This document shows positions 1-7,157 of a DNA stretch of 16,152 nt, piece after piece. Source of the stretch: JBOHPP01 sp050731755 (lineage in GTDB: Bacteria > Methylomirabilota > Methylomirabilia > Rokubacteriales > CSP1-6); assembly GCA_050731755.1 (NCBI GenBank), contig JBOHPP010000160.1:1-16152 (forward strand), given 5' to 3'. Made by a program: the position numbers and the translations under genes. Position 1 is the first letter of the stretch, and each line of letters begins with the position of its first letter. The notes under the pieces were generated by a model, which was not told where the DNA came from, ran no database searches, and saw nothing but the letters and a program-made list of their open reading frames with translations.

Positions 1-160
1 CCGGTGAGCCGTCCAGATGCACCGTGCACGCTCCACAGAGCGCCATGCCACAGCCGAACTTGGTGCCGGTCAGCCCCAGGTCTTCGCGAAGGACCCAGAG
101 CAGCGGCGTGTCGGCGGCGGCCGAAACGTTCACTGTACGCCCGTTGACGTTGAGCATCAT
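1..160 (-). CDS. [2Fe-2S]-binding small subunit of a molybdenum hydroxylase (CoxS/isoquinoline-oxidoreductase-alpha type), partial
   Basis: Only the first 53 codons lie in the window; the gene continues past the left edge. The start is the ATG at 160-158, the first of two adjacent ATGs, with AAGGA about 10 nt upstream and no earlier in-frame ATG. The fragment reads as a plant-type ferredoxin domain: a beta-strand start MMLNVNGRTVNV, then LLWVLREDLGLTGTKFGCG, then the cluster ligands C37, C42 and C45 in the pattern FGCGxxxCGAC, followed by TVHLDG. In the xanthine dehydrogenase/CO dehydrogenase small-subunit family this domain passes electrons from the molybdenum site of a partner subunit. The partner genes would be expected beyond the left edge. 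The substrate cannot be told from this piece. It is on the same strand as the HAD/CBS pair but 236 bp away, so it is probably a separate unit. Confidence 0.88.
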   Translation of the reverse strand, partial: MMLNVNGRTVNVSAAADTPLLWVLREDLGLTGTKFGCGMALCGACTVHLDGSP

Positions 161-320
161 GTTGTCGTTTTCCTTGACCCGATCGTCCCGATGTCGGCTA
201 CGCGAGGGACGTCACGATGGGTTACGGCTCGTGATGAGCGCGCTCAGGACCCGAACCACTCCGCGAGACCCCCCTGCTCCCCAAGACCGTCAACACGACG
301 GCCGGGAAACTTCGTCGCCT

Positions 321-363
321 ATGTCACTCTCATCATGAGCATGTGTCAAGAGGGCTGTGACAC
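321..363 (-). promoter_or_regulatory. Candidate promoter with overlapping inverted repeat upstream of the [2Fe-2S] subunit gene
   Basis: On the minus strand a perfect -35 TTGACA (349-344) is followed after 17 nt by a weak -10 TGACAT (326-321), matching 3 of 6 consensus bases. The -35 box overlaps an inverted repeat, GTGTCA (343-348) and TGACAC (358-363), separated by 9 nt, which would suit a dimeric regulator. The perfect -35, the spacing and the position 161 bp upstream of the ATG are in favour. The poor -10 and the lack of any independent evidence keep confidence low. The rest of the 161-396 gap shows no gene. Confidence 0.3.
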
Positions 364-396
364 GACCGGAGGACGCACGGAGGGCTCGCCCGAGGT

Positions 397-1257
397 TCAA
401 TGGTTCCGAGCCTCAACGGTGGCGGTCGCGGCCAGGACTGACCCTGGAGGCTTGTCCCGAATAGTCACCCAGTCCGTCCGCGCCTTGTCCCACTCCTGGA
501 GCACGAGCCCATACGATTCGAACAGCCGGCGGATGCGGGCCGGTTCCCAACCCATGATGTCCTCGAGGATGGGGACCAGCACGCTGAGGGGGGTGTCGCT
601 GATCACCGTCCGTCCGGCGATCCGCGCGATGTACTTCGCCTGGGAGACGGCGATCGTGAAACCGTCACGGTTGTTGACATGCAACATCACATGGATGTCG
701 GAGCCGCCGTCACCGACATAGATAGTTCGGTCCGAGCCGATCTGCAGCATCGCCTCCAGCTCCTCCAGAATCGCGACCTTGCCGTAGCCGGCCGGGACTT
801 TCGTGATCGCCGAGACCTCCCCTGAGGAGGAGTCGTAGTCGAACTCCGTGCCGTAGATCTGGTCGGGAGAGACGATTCCCGCCAGGGCCGACCGGACGAC
901 GGCCGCCGGGGCGGCCGAGATCACGGCGAAGGAGAACCGGCATCCTTCGACCCCGTGGTTGAGAAAGTCGACGAAGAGCGGAATGTGCGTCTTGAGCCGC
1001 ACGCGCTTGCCCGTCTCGACGAGGTCCTCGTGGCGAACGCAGCGGAACGCCGGATCGTGCCGGAGCAGGTACGCGAGCTCGGCGCCCTGCTGCACAAGAT
1101 GGATGCCGGAGAGGCCGGCGACCTTCTCCGGGAAGCCGGAGACACCGATGAGCTCGCTGAGGACGATGCCAGAATCGTTGAAGCTCAATGTCTGGTCGAA
1201 GTCGCAGGCGACGAGATAGTGACCGGTGACGGCAGCGCCGACTGGCGGACGCTTCAT
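397..1257 (-). CDS. HAD-superfamily phosphatase (phosphoserine phosphatase/MtnX-like)
   Basis: A 286-residue protein with the HAD signature in order. Motif I is DFDQT at residues 19-23, with nucleophile D19 and acid/base D21. Motif II is around ISA, S114. The motif III lysine is probably K160. Motif IV is GDGGSD at 182-187, with metal-binding acidic residues. The helical stretch between motif I and motif II (about 30-105) is the expected C1-type cap, as in SerB or MtnX relatives. It should be a cytosolic magnesium-dependent phosphomonoesterase; the substrate is not evident. The start ATG overlaps the stop of the upstream CBS-domain gene in an ATGA and has GGAG 6 nt before it, so the two are almost surely co-translated. 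The last 40 residues or so after the HAD core are unremarkable. Confidence 0.82.
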   Translation of the reverse strand: MKRPPVGAAVTGHYLVACDFDQTLSFNDSGIVLSELIGVSGFPEKVAGLSGIHLVQQGAELAYLLRHDPAFRCVRHEDLVETGKRVRLKTHIPLFVDFLNHGVEGCRFSFAVISAAPAAVVRSALAGIVSPDQIYGTEFDYDSSSGEVSAITKVPAGYGKVAILEELEAMLQIGSDRTIYVGDGGSDIHVMLHVNNRDGFTIAVSQAKYIARIAGRTVISDTPLSVLVPILEDIMGWEPARIRRLFESYGLVLQEWDKARTDWVTIRDKPPGSVLAATATVEARNH

Positions 1258-2054
1258 GCCACGCTCCGTCCCCAGCGAGTTCCGGCCGGGTCGGCCGCGG
1301 CAGCCTCTCGCCGGCTGTCCCCATACGCGACGGATCGCGGCTCCCGCGACCCACCGGGATCGGAAGCCCGACTCGGATCGGCACGCCGGTCAGCCGAGAC
1401 CCCGCCCCGGACTTCACCGGTTGTCCAGAGGTCCCCCCCGACGTAGCCATCCGCCCTCAGCGCCACGATCGCCCGCCTCGGATCGATCGTCCGGAGATGG
1501 ATGATGGCGTGGCGGCGGCCGTCGCGCGCCGTGAACGTGGTCAGCTCCACTATCGGCACGCCGGCCTGCTCGATGGTGCGGATCACTCCGGCGAGCCCGC
1601 TTCGGGAGGCGGGCACCGTGACCTCGACTCGGCTCGACGGCACGGCTGCTCGGGCCGTGGCCAGGAAGAGATCGAGCACGTCGTCCTCCGTCAGCAGGCC
1701 CACGAGCCGGCCCGCATCAGTGACCGGCAGCGCACTGATTCCCTCCACTCGCATCAGCCGCACGGCATCCTCGAGGGCGCGAGTGGGCTCGACGACGATC
1801 ACGGGCCGACTCATGATCTCCTGCGCCGTCAGGCGATCGAGCAAGCCCGGAACCTCGGGCCGGGGCACACTCGTGGCCGCGGACGAACGGGCGTGCGCCA
1901 GGTCGCGAGCAGAAACGAGACCGAGCAGCACTCCATCGTCCACGACCGGCACATGACGGACGCCGCACTCGTGCATCACGCGCTCGGCCTCGGGCACCGT
2001 GGACTGAGACGAGATACTCACGACGTTTGACTGGATGACATCGGCGACCTGCAT
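1254..2054 (-). CDS. Two-CBS-domain protein with C-terminal ACT-like domain
   Basis: A 266-residue protein. CBS domain 1 covers about residues 1-55 (MQVADVIQSNVVSIS, then GVRHVPVVDDGVLLGLVSARDL). CBS domain 2 covers about 77-132 (AQEIMSRPVIVVEP, then GISALPVTDAGRLVGLLTEDDVL). Residues 140-205 resemble an ACT/AcuB-type tail. The last 50 residues are Arg/Ala/Ser-rich and look disordered. Paired CBS domains usually bind adenine nucleotides and sense energy state. I chose the ATG at 2054-2052 because AGGAGG lies 10 nt upstream and the CBS fold begins at once; the longer open frame up to 2486 runs into treZ and adds nothing domain-like. The stop overlaps the start of the HAD gene (ATGA), suggesting a functional pair. 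A stress or metabolic sensor role is inference. Confidence 0.85.
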   Translation of the reverse strand: MQVADVIQSNVVSISSQSTVPEAERVMHECGVRHVPVVDDGVLLGLVSARDLAHARSSAATSVPRPEVPGLLDRLTAQEIMSRPVIVVEPTRALEDAVRLMRVEGISALPVTDAGRLVGLLTEDDVLDLFLATARAAVPSSRVEVTVPASRSGLAGVIRTIEQAGVPIVELTTFTARDGRRHAIIHLRTIDPRRAIVALRADGYVGGDLWTTGEVRGGVSADRRADPSRASDPGGSREPRSVAYGDSRREAAAADPAGTRWGRSVA

Positions 2055-2064
2055 ATCGGCGGTC

Positions 2065-2070
2065 CCTCCT
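2065..2070 (-). promoter_or_regulatory. Strong Shine-Dalgarno for the CBS-domain gene
   Basis: On the minus strand a perfect AGGAGG lies 10 nt before the ATG at 2054. It decides the start of the CBS-domain protein against the longer open frame reaching to 2486. Confidence 0.75.
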
Positions 2071-2072
2071 TT

Positions 2073-2353
2073 GCTCGCAGCATTCCCACGTCGTTGGATG
2101 CGAAGCAGGTGCTGTCGGTTCGCCCTTGAGATGCCGGAAGCATGCCGCGGCCGAACGTGATGATTCTGCAGGCAGCTTGATGACGACGCGCTTACGAAAG
2201 CGTCACAGAATCGAGAAGGGAACGCGGTGAGCCTCGACGACAGGCACGAGGGCAGGCAGGGTCCCGGCCGATAGGAGGTCGGCGGTGAAGGGAGCCATTC
2301 CATAACGGAACGCCGTGTCCCGCGACGAAACACCACGCACCCCGCCCCCGAGG
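2073..2353. other. Intergenic region between treZ and the CBS-domain gene
   Basis: This stretch lies between the treZ stop and the ribosome-binding site of the CBS gene. I see no convincing gene and no rho-independent terminator. The only structure noted is a short inverted repeat, CGCTT/AAGCG, at 2189-2202 with a 4-5 nt loop and no T-tract. A promoter for the CBS-HAD pair must lie here or within treZ, but no clear -35/-10 pair stands out. Confidence 0.4.
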
Positions 2354-4168
2354 TCACCCGCCCGACTCGTACAGCACGGCTCGAAAGGGCGCGAGCGGCG
2401 AGAGCGCGCGCGAGGCCCGCCCGTCGCCGCCGAACTGCGGATCCTCGCTGTCGAGCAGCACCCGTTGCGCCGGCGGGGTCGTCCACGGGCGTGGTTCCCG
2501 GGTGAGGTTGGCGACGAGGTGCACGGTCTCACCCGACGGCGCTGCCCGCGTCACGCCGAGGACGGCGTCGCCCTGATCCAGAACCACGCGCGTCAGGGGC
2601 TTGCCCAGCGCGCCCAGCGCCGGATGGCTGCGCCGGAGCGCCAGCCAGATCCGGTAGTACTCGCGAAGCTCGCGGTGCCGCGGCGCGCCGGCCAGCGCGT
2701 GGTTCAGCCGCGACCTGACGAAGGTGGCGGGATCCTCGGGGTCCGGCACGGTGCCCGGCCAGCCGAAGCGGCTGAACTCGGCGGCCCGACCGCGCCGGAC
2801 CGACGCCGCCAGCGCGGGGTCGAGGAACGAGGTGAAGAAGTGGAACGGGGCGGTCTCCCCGTACTCCTCGCCCATGAAGAGCAGCGGCAGGGCCGGCGCC
2901 ACGAACATGAGAGCGGCCGCCAGTTTGCAGGCCGAGAACGGCAACCGCCGGCCGAGCCGGTCGCCTTCGGCCCGGTTGCCTACCTGGTCGTGGTTCTGCA
3001 GGCAGACGACGAAGTGCTCACCCTCAAGGTCGGCCGAGGGCGTGCCCCGCAGTCCCCCGAAGTACTCCGAATGCTGGCCCTGGAACGCGAACCCCTCGGC
3101 CATGGCCTGGACCAGGTGCCCGACCTTGCCGAAGTCGACATAGTAGCCGCCTCGCTCGCCGGTGAGCGCCACGTGCAGGGCGTGGTGGAAGTCATCCGAC
3201 CAGACCGCGTCGAGCCCCAGCCCCCCGGCCGAGCGAGGCAGGACGATCTTCCGGTCGTTGTCGTGCGACTCGGCCATGACGTGCACCGGCCGCCCCAGCC
3301 TGGCCCCCTCGGCGCGCGCCGCCTCCGCCAACTCGGTGAGGACGTGGACCGGGCTCGCGTCGAATATCGAGTGGATGGCGTCCAGCCGGAGCCCGTCGAT
3401 GTGGAACTCGCGGATCCAGAAACGGGCGTTCTCGACAAAATGCCGGCGCACGCCGGCGGCGTCGGGACCGTCGAAGTTCACCGCCGACCCCCAGGGCGTC
3501 TTGTAACGATCGGTGAAGTAGGGGCCGAACTCGGAGAGATAGTTGCCCTCGGGGCCGAGGTGGTTGTAGACGACGTCGAGGACCACGCTGAGTCCCCGGG
3601 CGTGGCAGGCGTCCACGAGCCGGCGCAGACCCCGGGGCCCTCCGTAGGTGGACTGGGGTGCATAAAGATGCACACCGTCGTACCCCCAGTTCCGCGAGCC
3701 CGGGAACTCGGCCACCGGCATCAGCTCGACCGCGGTCACCCCCAGGGTGGCCAGGGCGTCCAGATGAGGGATCACCGCCTCGAAGGTGCCGGCCGTCGTG
3801 CAGGTGCCCACGTGGATCTCGTAGAAGACGAGATCGGCCAGCCGGTGGCCGCGGAAGCCGGTGTCTGTCCACGGAAACGCCCCGGGATCGACCACCACCG
3901 AGGGGCCATGGACGCCGTCCGGCTGCCACCGGGAAACAGGGTCGGGACGGTAGCGCTCGCGGTCGAGCCGATACTGGTAGCGGGTGCCCGCGCTCAACCG
4001 GGGCAAGGTCAGGGTGAAGACGTCGTCCTCGCCCCGGGTCAGCGGCGCTCCCGGCCGGCCCTCGACGACAACCTCTACCGACCGGCAGCGGGGCGCCCAC
4101 ACCCGTAAGGTGGTGTTGTCGCCGTGAAGGCTTGCGCCGAGTGCGTTCATACGGTCCAATGGGGGCAC
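2354..4168 (-). CDS. treZ: Maltooligosyltrehalose trehalohydrolase (TreZ, GH13)
   Basis: A 604-residue GH13 enzyme that releases trehalose from the maltooligosyltrehalose ends made by TreY (EC 3.2.1.141). An N-terminal CBM48/E-set-like domain (about 10-95, with LRVWAP at 21-26) precedes the barrel. The barrel carries LVFYEIHVGT at 113, the DVVYNHLGPEGNY stretch from 198, nucleophile D263 in GLRLDAIH, acid/base E300 in VMAESHDND, and transition-state D394 in LQNHDQVGNR. The C-terminal beta-domain is complete, so length and motifs are normal. The start is uncertain: GTG at 4168 gives MPPLDRMNALG, while ATG at 4150 gives MNALG; neither has a strong Shine-Dalgarno. It is transcribed away from the treY operon, with only 46 bp to the next start, so its control may be linked to but separate from that of treY. 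Confidence 0.95.
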   Translation of the reverse strand: MPPLDRMNALGASLHGDNTTLRVWAPRCRSVEVVVEGRPGAPLTRGEDDVFTLTLPRLSAGTRYQYRLDRERYRPDPVSRWQPDGVHGPSVVVDPGAFPWTDTGFRGHRLADLVFYEIHVGTCTTAGTFEAVIPHLDALATLGVTAVELMPVAEFPGSRNWGYDGVHLYAPQSTYGGPRGLRRLVDACHARGLSVVLDVVYNHLGPEGNYLSEFGPYFTDRYKTPWGSAVNFDGPDAAGVRRHFVENARFWIREFHIDGLRLDAIHSIFDASPVHVLTELAEAARAEGARLGRPVHVMAESHDNDRKIVLPRSAGGLGLDAVWSDDFHHALHVALTGERGGYYVDFGKVGHLVQAMAEGFAFQGQHSEYFGGLRGTPSADLEGEHFVVCLQNHDQVGNRAEGDRLGRRLPFSACKLAAALMFVAPALPLLFMGEEYGETAPFHFFTSFLDPALAASVRRGRAAEFSRFGWPGTVPDPEDPATFVRSRLNHALAGAPRHRELREYYRIWLALRRSHPALGALGKPLTRVVLDQGDAVLGVTRAAPSGETVHLVANLTREPRPWTTPPAQRVLLDSEDPQFGGDGRASRALSPLAPFRAVLYESGG

Positions 4169-4214
4169 TCGCGTCCACGGTCAGGGCGCGAGGCATGACG
4201 AAGGGTGCGCGCCG
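4169..4214. promoter_or_regulatory. Divergent intergenic region, treZ / GH57 operon
   Basis: Only 46 bp separate the divergent treZ and GH57 starts, so promoter elements of both units must overlap here or sit inside the opposite gene. GAAGGG lies 9 nt before the plus-strand ATG at 4215 and is a fair ribosome-binding site. A 7-codon ORF (ATG at 4195, MTKGARR) ends with a TGA that overlaps that ATG. A weak plus-strand promoter candidate, TTGCGC (4132-4137), 17 nt, TCCAAT (4155-4160), lies within the treZ 5' end. Confidence 0.35.
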
Positions 4215-5912
4215 ATGACTTACCCGTTTGCCCTGGTCCTCCATACCCATCTTCCGATGGTGGTCAACCACGGTCGCTGGCCTCACGGCAGCGACTGGCT
4301 CTGCGAGGCGGCCTTCGAGTGCTACCTGCCGCTGCTGGAGACGGCGCACCGTCTGGTGGCCGAGGGTATCTCACCCAGGTGGTCCATCAATCTCTCGCCC
4401 ATCCTCGTCGAGCAGCTCGCGTCGCCGGAGTTCCAGCAGGAGCTCGGGTTCTACCACGACAACGTGCGTCGCGCCTGCGCCGAGAGCCGCGAGCACTTCG
4501 GGCGCGAGGGCCGTCACGACCTGGTGAAGCTCAGCCACTTCTGGGAGGCCTTCTACGAGCGGATGTGGGAGCTCCACCGGCGCATCGGCGGCGACATCCC
4601 CGGCACCTTCGCCGACCTCGAGCGCCAGGGCCACCTCGAGGTGATGACCTGCGCCGCCACCCACGGCTATCTGCCGCTGCTCTCGCGCGACGAGTCGATT
4701 CACCTTCAACTCCGCGCCGCGGTGGAGACCCATCGCCGTCACTTCGGCCGCGCGCCGCGCGGCATCTGGCTGCCCGAGTGCGCCTACCGGCCGCGCTACG
4801 AGTGGACGCCGCCCACAGGACGCGAGCAGGGCAAGAGCCGCCGCCTGCGGCCGGGGCTCGAAGAGCTGCTGGCCGCCCACGGCCTCGAGTACTTCGTGGC
4901 CGACTCCCACCTCATCTCGGCGTCGGCCCCGATCTTTCTCTACCGCGACTACTTTCCGCTCCAGGGCGAGATGACCGAGGCTCCCGCCGAAACACCGCGC
5001 GCCGCTCGGCGCTCGCCGTACCGGCCGTGGCGGGTGGCCTCGCGCGGGGGCACCGGCCAGGCCGTCGCGTTCTTCCGCGATCCGCGGACGACCCTGCAAG
5101 TGTGGAGCCGCGAGCACGGGTACCCGGGCGACTTCACCTACCTCGAGTTCCACAAGAAGCACTGGCCGGGGGGCTTGCGCTTCTGGCGTATCACCGATGC
5201 CAGCGGCGACCTGGGAACCAAGGCACCCTACGATCCCGAAGCCGCGCTGCACACGGTGCAGGCCCAGGCCCGGCACTTCGTGGAGCTGGCGCGCGACACG
5301 GCGGCCGGCGCCGCCGCTGAGGGCCCGGCGCTGATCTGTGCCCCGTACGACGCCGAGCTGTTCGGGCACTGGTGGTTCGAGGGGCCGACGTGGCTGGCCG
5401 AGGTGGCCCGCGGCTTCGCCAAGGCCGGCGTGCGGCCGGTGACGCTGAGCGAGGCGCTGCAGGAGGTGGGGCCGGGGGGCACGGTGTCGCTGCCCGAGGG
5501 CTCATGGGGCGAGGGCGGCGACCACCGCGTCTGGCTCAACCCCGACACCGAGTGGACCTGGGACCGTGTATACAGCGCCGAGGCCGAATGGACCCAGCTG
5601 CTCCAGCGCTTGAACGGCGGCGACAAGAACTTCCGCCGTGTCCTGGCCCAGGCCACCCGCGAGTTGCTCCTGTTGGAGGCCTCCGACTGGCAGTTTCTCA
5701 TCACCACGTGGGCGGCTCGCGATTATGCCGAGCGCCGCGTGGCCGAGCACTACGCCGAGTTCAAGGGGCTGGCCGAGCTGGCCCGCGGGCTGGCCGATGG
5801 TCACCCGCTGACCGCGGAGGCGGCCGGCATGCTGCGGCGCCTCGAGCGCCAGGACTTCTGCTTCCCCGACCTCGATCCGGCCTGGGGGCTCGGCGCGCCG
5901 GCCGGACGCTGA
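4215..5912 (+). CDS. GH57 1,4-alpha-glucan branching enzyme
   Basis: A 565-residue member of the GH57/DUF1957 family of branching enzymes (TK1436, Thermus and mycobacterial Rv3031 relatives), introducing alpha-1,6 branches into alpha-glucan (EC 2.4.1.18). Motif 1 is HTHLP at 10-14. Motif 3 is GIWLPECAY with likely nucleophile E188. Motif 4 is APYDAELFGHWWFEG with likely acid/base D379. VWSREHGYPGDFTYLEFHKK at 296-315 and the aromatic-rich C-terminal helical part (about 430-560) match this subfamily rather than GH57 amylases. Length is near the family norm of roughly 520-570. The start ATG is preceded by GAAGGG. It is the first gene of the operon, with the glgC start only 3 nt after its stop. 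An amylase-like or debranching activity is the less likely alternative. Confidence 0.88.
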   Translation: MTYPFALVLHTHLPMVVNHGRWPHGSDWLCEAAFECYLPLLETAHRLVAEGISPRWSINLSPILVEQLASPEFQQELGFYHDNVRRACAESREHFGREGRHDLVKLSHFWEAFYERMWELHRRIGGDIPGTFADLERQGHLEVMTCAATHGYLPLLSRDESIHLQLRAAVETHRRHFGRAPRGIWLPECAYRPRYEWTPPTGREQGKSRRLRPGLEELLAAHGLEYFVADSHLISASAPIFLYRDYFPLQGEMTEAPAETPRAARRSPYRPWRVASRGGTGQAVAFFRDPRTTLQVWSREHGYPGDFTYLEFHKKHWPGGLRFWRITDASGDLGTKAPYDPEAALHTVQAQARHFVELARDTAAGAAAEGPALICAPYDAELFGHWWFEGPTWLAEVARGFAKAGVRPVTLSEALQEVGPGGTVSLPEGSWGEGGDHRVWLNPDTEWTWDRVYSAEAEWTQLLQRLNGGDKNFRRVLAQATRELLLLEASDWQFLITTWAARDYAERRVAEHYAEFKGLAELARGLADGHPLTAEAAGMLRRLERQDFCFPDLDPAWGLGAPAGR

Positions 5913-5915
5913 GCG

Positions 5916-7157
5916 ATGCCGCGCCGGCCCCGCGTCCTCACCATGGTCATGGCCGGCGGCAAGGGCGAGCGCCTCCATCCCCTCACCCGCGACCGTTCGA
6001 AGCCGGCCGTGCCTTTCGGGGGCCGTCATCGTATCGTCGACTTCGTGCTGTCCAACTTCGTGAATTCGGACCTGCTCTCCCTCTATATCCTCGTGCAGTA
6101 CAAGTCGCAGTCGCTCATCGAGCACGTCCGCCTGGCCTGGCGCACCACCGGCATCGTTCCCGACTACTTCGTGACGGTGGTGCCACCACAGATGCGCACG
6201 GGGCCGGCCTGGTACCGGGGCACGGCCGACGCCGTGCTGCAGAACCTGAACCTGGTCGACGACTTCGGCGCCGACGTCGTGGCCATCTTCGGCTCCGACC
6301 ACATCTACCGCATGGACATCAACCAGATGGTGGCCTTCCACCGCGAGGCCGGCGCCGACGTCACCGTGGCGGCGCGCCCGGTGCCGCTCGGCGAGGCCTC
6401 GCAGTTCGGCATCCTCGGCGTCGATCGCCACGGCCGCGTCACCGAGTTTCAGGAGAAGCCCGAGCGCCCACCCGCTATGCCCGACGATCCCGCCCGCGCC
6501 CTGGCTTCCATGGGCAACTACCTGTTCAGTCGGGGCGTCCTGGTCGACGCGCTGCTCGACGATGCCCGGCGCAGTACGGACCACGACTTCGGCCGCTCGA
6601 TCATCCCCGAGCTGGTGCCGACCCATCGGGTCTTCGCCTACGACTTCCAGCTCAACGAGGTTCCCGGCGTGAAGCCCTACGAGGAGCCCGGGTACTGGCG
6701 GGACGTCGGCAGCCTGGAAACGTACTGGCAGGCTCACATGGACCTCCTGGGGGAGGCGCCGCGCTTCGACCTCGACAACGGCGAGTGGCCCATCCGCACC
6801 GGTCAGTTCCCGGGCCCGCCGGCCCGCTTCATCGGCGGCGAGGTGGACAACGCCCAGATCGCCGAAGGCTCGCTCATCAAACGGGCGACCATCCGCCACT
6901 CCATCCTCGGCCGCAGCGTCTGGGTGAACGAGGGGGCGGTCATCGAGGACTCGATCGTGATGGACCACACCACGGTCGGCAAGGGCGCGCGGCTCCGGCG
7001 CGCGATCGTGGACCGCTTCAACATCATCCCGGCCGACGCCGAGATCGGACTGGACCCAGCCCGCGACCGTCGCCACTGGCATGTCGATCCGTCGGGCCTG
7101 GTGGTGCTGCCCCGCGGCGGCCGGCGGGAGTTTCTCCGGTCGCTGGACGAGGCATGA
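5916..7157 (+). CDS. glgC: Glucose-1-phosphate adenylyltransferase (ADP-glucose pyrophosphorylase)
   Basis: A 413-residue enzyme forming ADP-glucose from ATP and glucose-1-phosphate (EC 2.7.7.27). The nucleotidyltransferase domain shows AGGKGERLHPLT at 13-24, the KPAVPFGG stretch at 29-36, WYRGTADAV at 99-107, FGSDHIYRMD at 125-134 with catalytic D128, FQEKP at 178-182 and YWRDVG at 260-265. A left-handed beta-helix domain follows from about residue 300 (IKRATIRHSILGRSVWV, then EDSIVMDHTTVGKGARLRRAIVDR). Length and motifs are typical for bacterial GlgC. The start lies 3 nt after the upstream stop and no Shine-Dalgarno is seen, so translation probably depends on coupling. Its stop overlaps the next start as ATGA. 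ADP-glucose would feed the glycosyltransferases downstream or a glycogen synthase elsewhere. Confidence 0.96.
   Translation: MPRRPRVLTMVMAGGKGERLHPLTRDRSKPAVPFGGRHRIVDFVLSNFVNSDLLSLYILVQYKSQSLIEHVRLAWRTTGIVPDYFVTVVPPQMRTGPAWYRGTADAVLQNLNLVDDFGADVVAIFGSDHIYRMDINQMVAFHREAGADVTVAARPVPLGEASQFGILGVDRHGRVTEFQEKPERPPAMPDDPARALASMGNYLFSRGVLVDALLDDARRSTDHDFGRSIIPELVPTHRVFAYDFQLNEVPGVKPYEEPGYWRDVGSLETYWQAHMDLLGEAPRFDLDNGEWPIRTGQFPGPPARFIGGEVDNAQIAEGSLIKRATIRHSILGRSVWVNEGAVIEDSIVMDHTTVGKGARLRRAIVDRFNIIPADAEIGLDPARDRRHWHVDPSGLVVLPRGGRREFLRSLDEA

Noticed and set aside
17..721. 234-codon plus-strand open frame over the left edge
   Set aside because: It is antisense to the [2Fe-2S] subunit and HAD genes, has no domain-like sequence, and reflects high GC content.
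710..1450. 246-codon minus-strand open frame
   Set aside because: An Arg/Pro-rich out-of-frame shadow of the HAD and CBS genes, which carry clear motifs in the other frame.
2189..2202. CGCTT/AAGCG hairpin as a terminator
   Set aside because: Five-bp stem with a small loop and no T-tract on either side.
2055..2486. N-terminal extension of the CBS protein
   Set aside because: It runs into treZ and carries no CBS-like sequence; the ATG at 2054 has a perfect AGGAGG upstream.
2203..2532. 109-codon minus-strand ORF ending in MAPFTADLLSAGTLPALVP and onward
   Set aside because: Most of it is an out-of-frame shadow of the treZ C-terminus; the short tail in the gap is not recognisable as a gene.
2315..4108. 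597-codon plus-strand ORF
   Set aside because: Antisense to treZ; low-complexity composition and no motifs.
4132..4160. TTGCGC / 17 nt / TCCAAT as the operon promoter
   Set aside because: The -35 box matches consensus at only 3 of 6 positions and the stretch is coding sequence of treZ; not strong enough to call on its own.
5372..7153. Long upstream extension of the GH57/DUF3536 frame through glgC
   Set aside because: It is Arg/Pro/Gly-rich shadow sequence; homology starts at the ATG at 7154, which overlaps the glgC stop.
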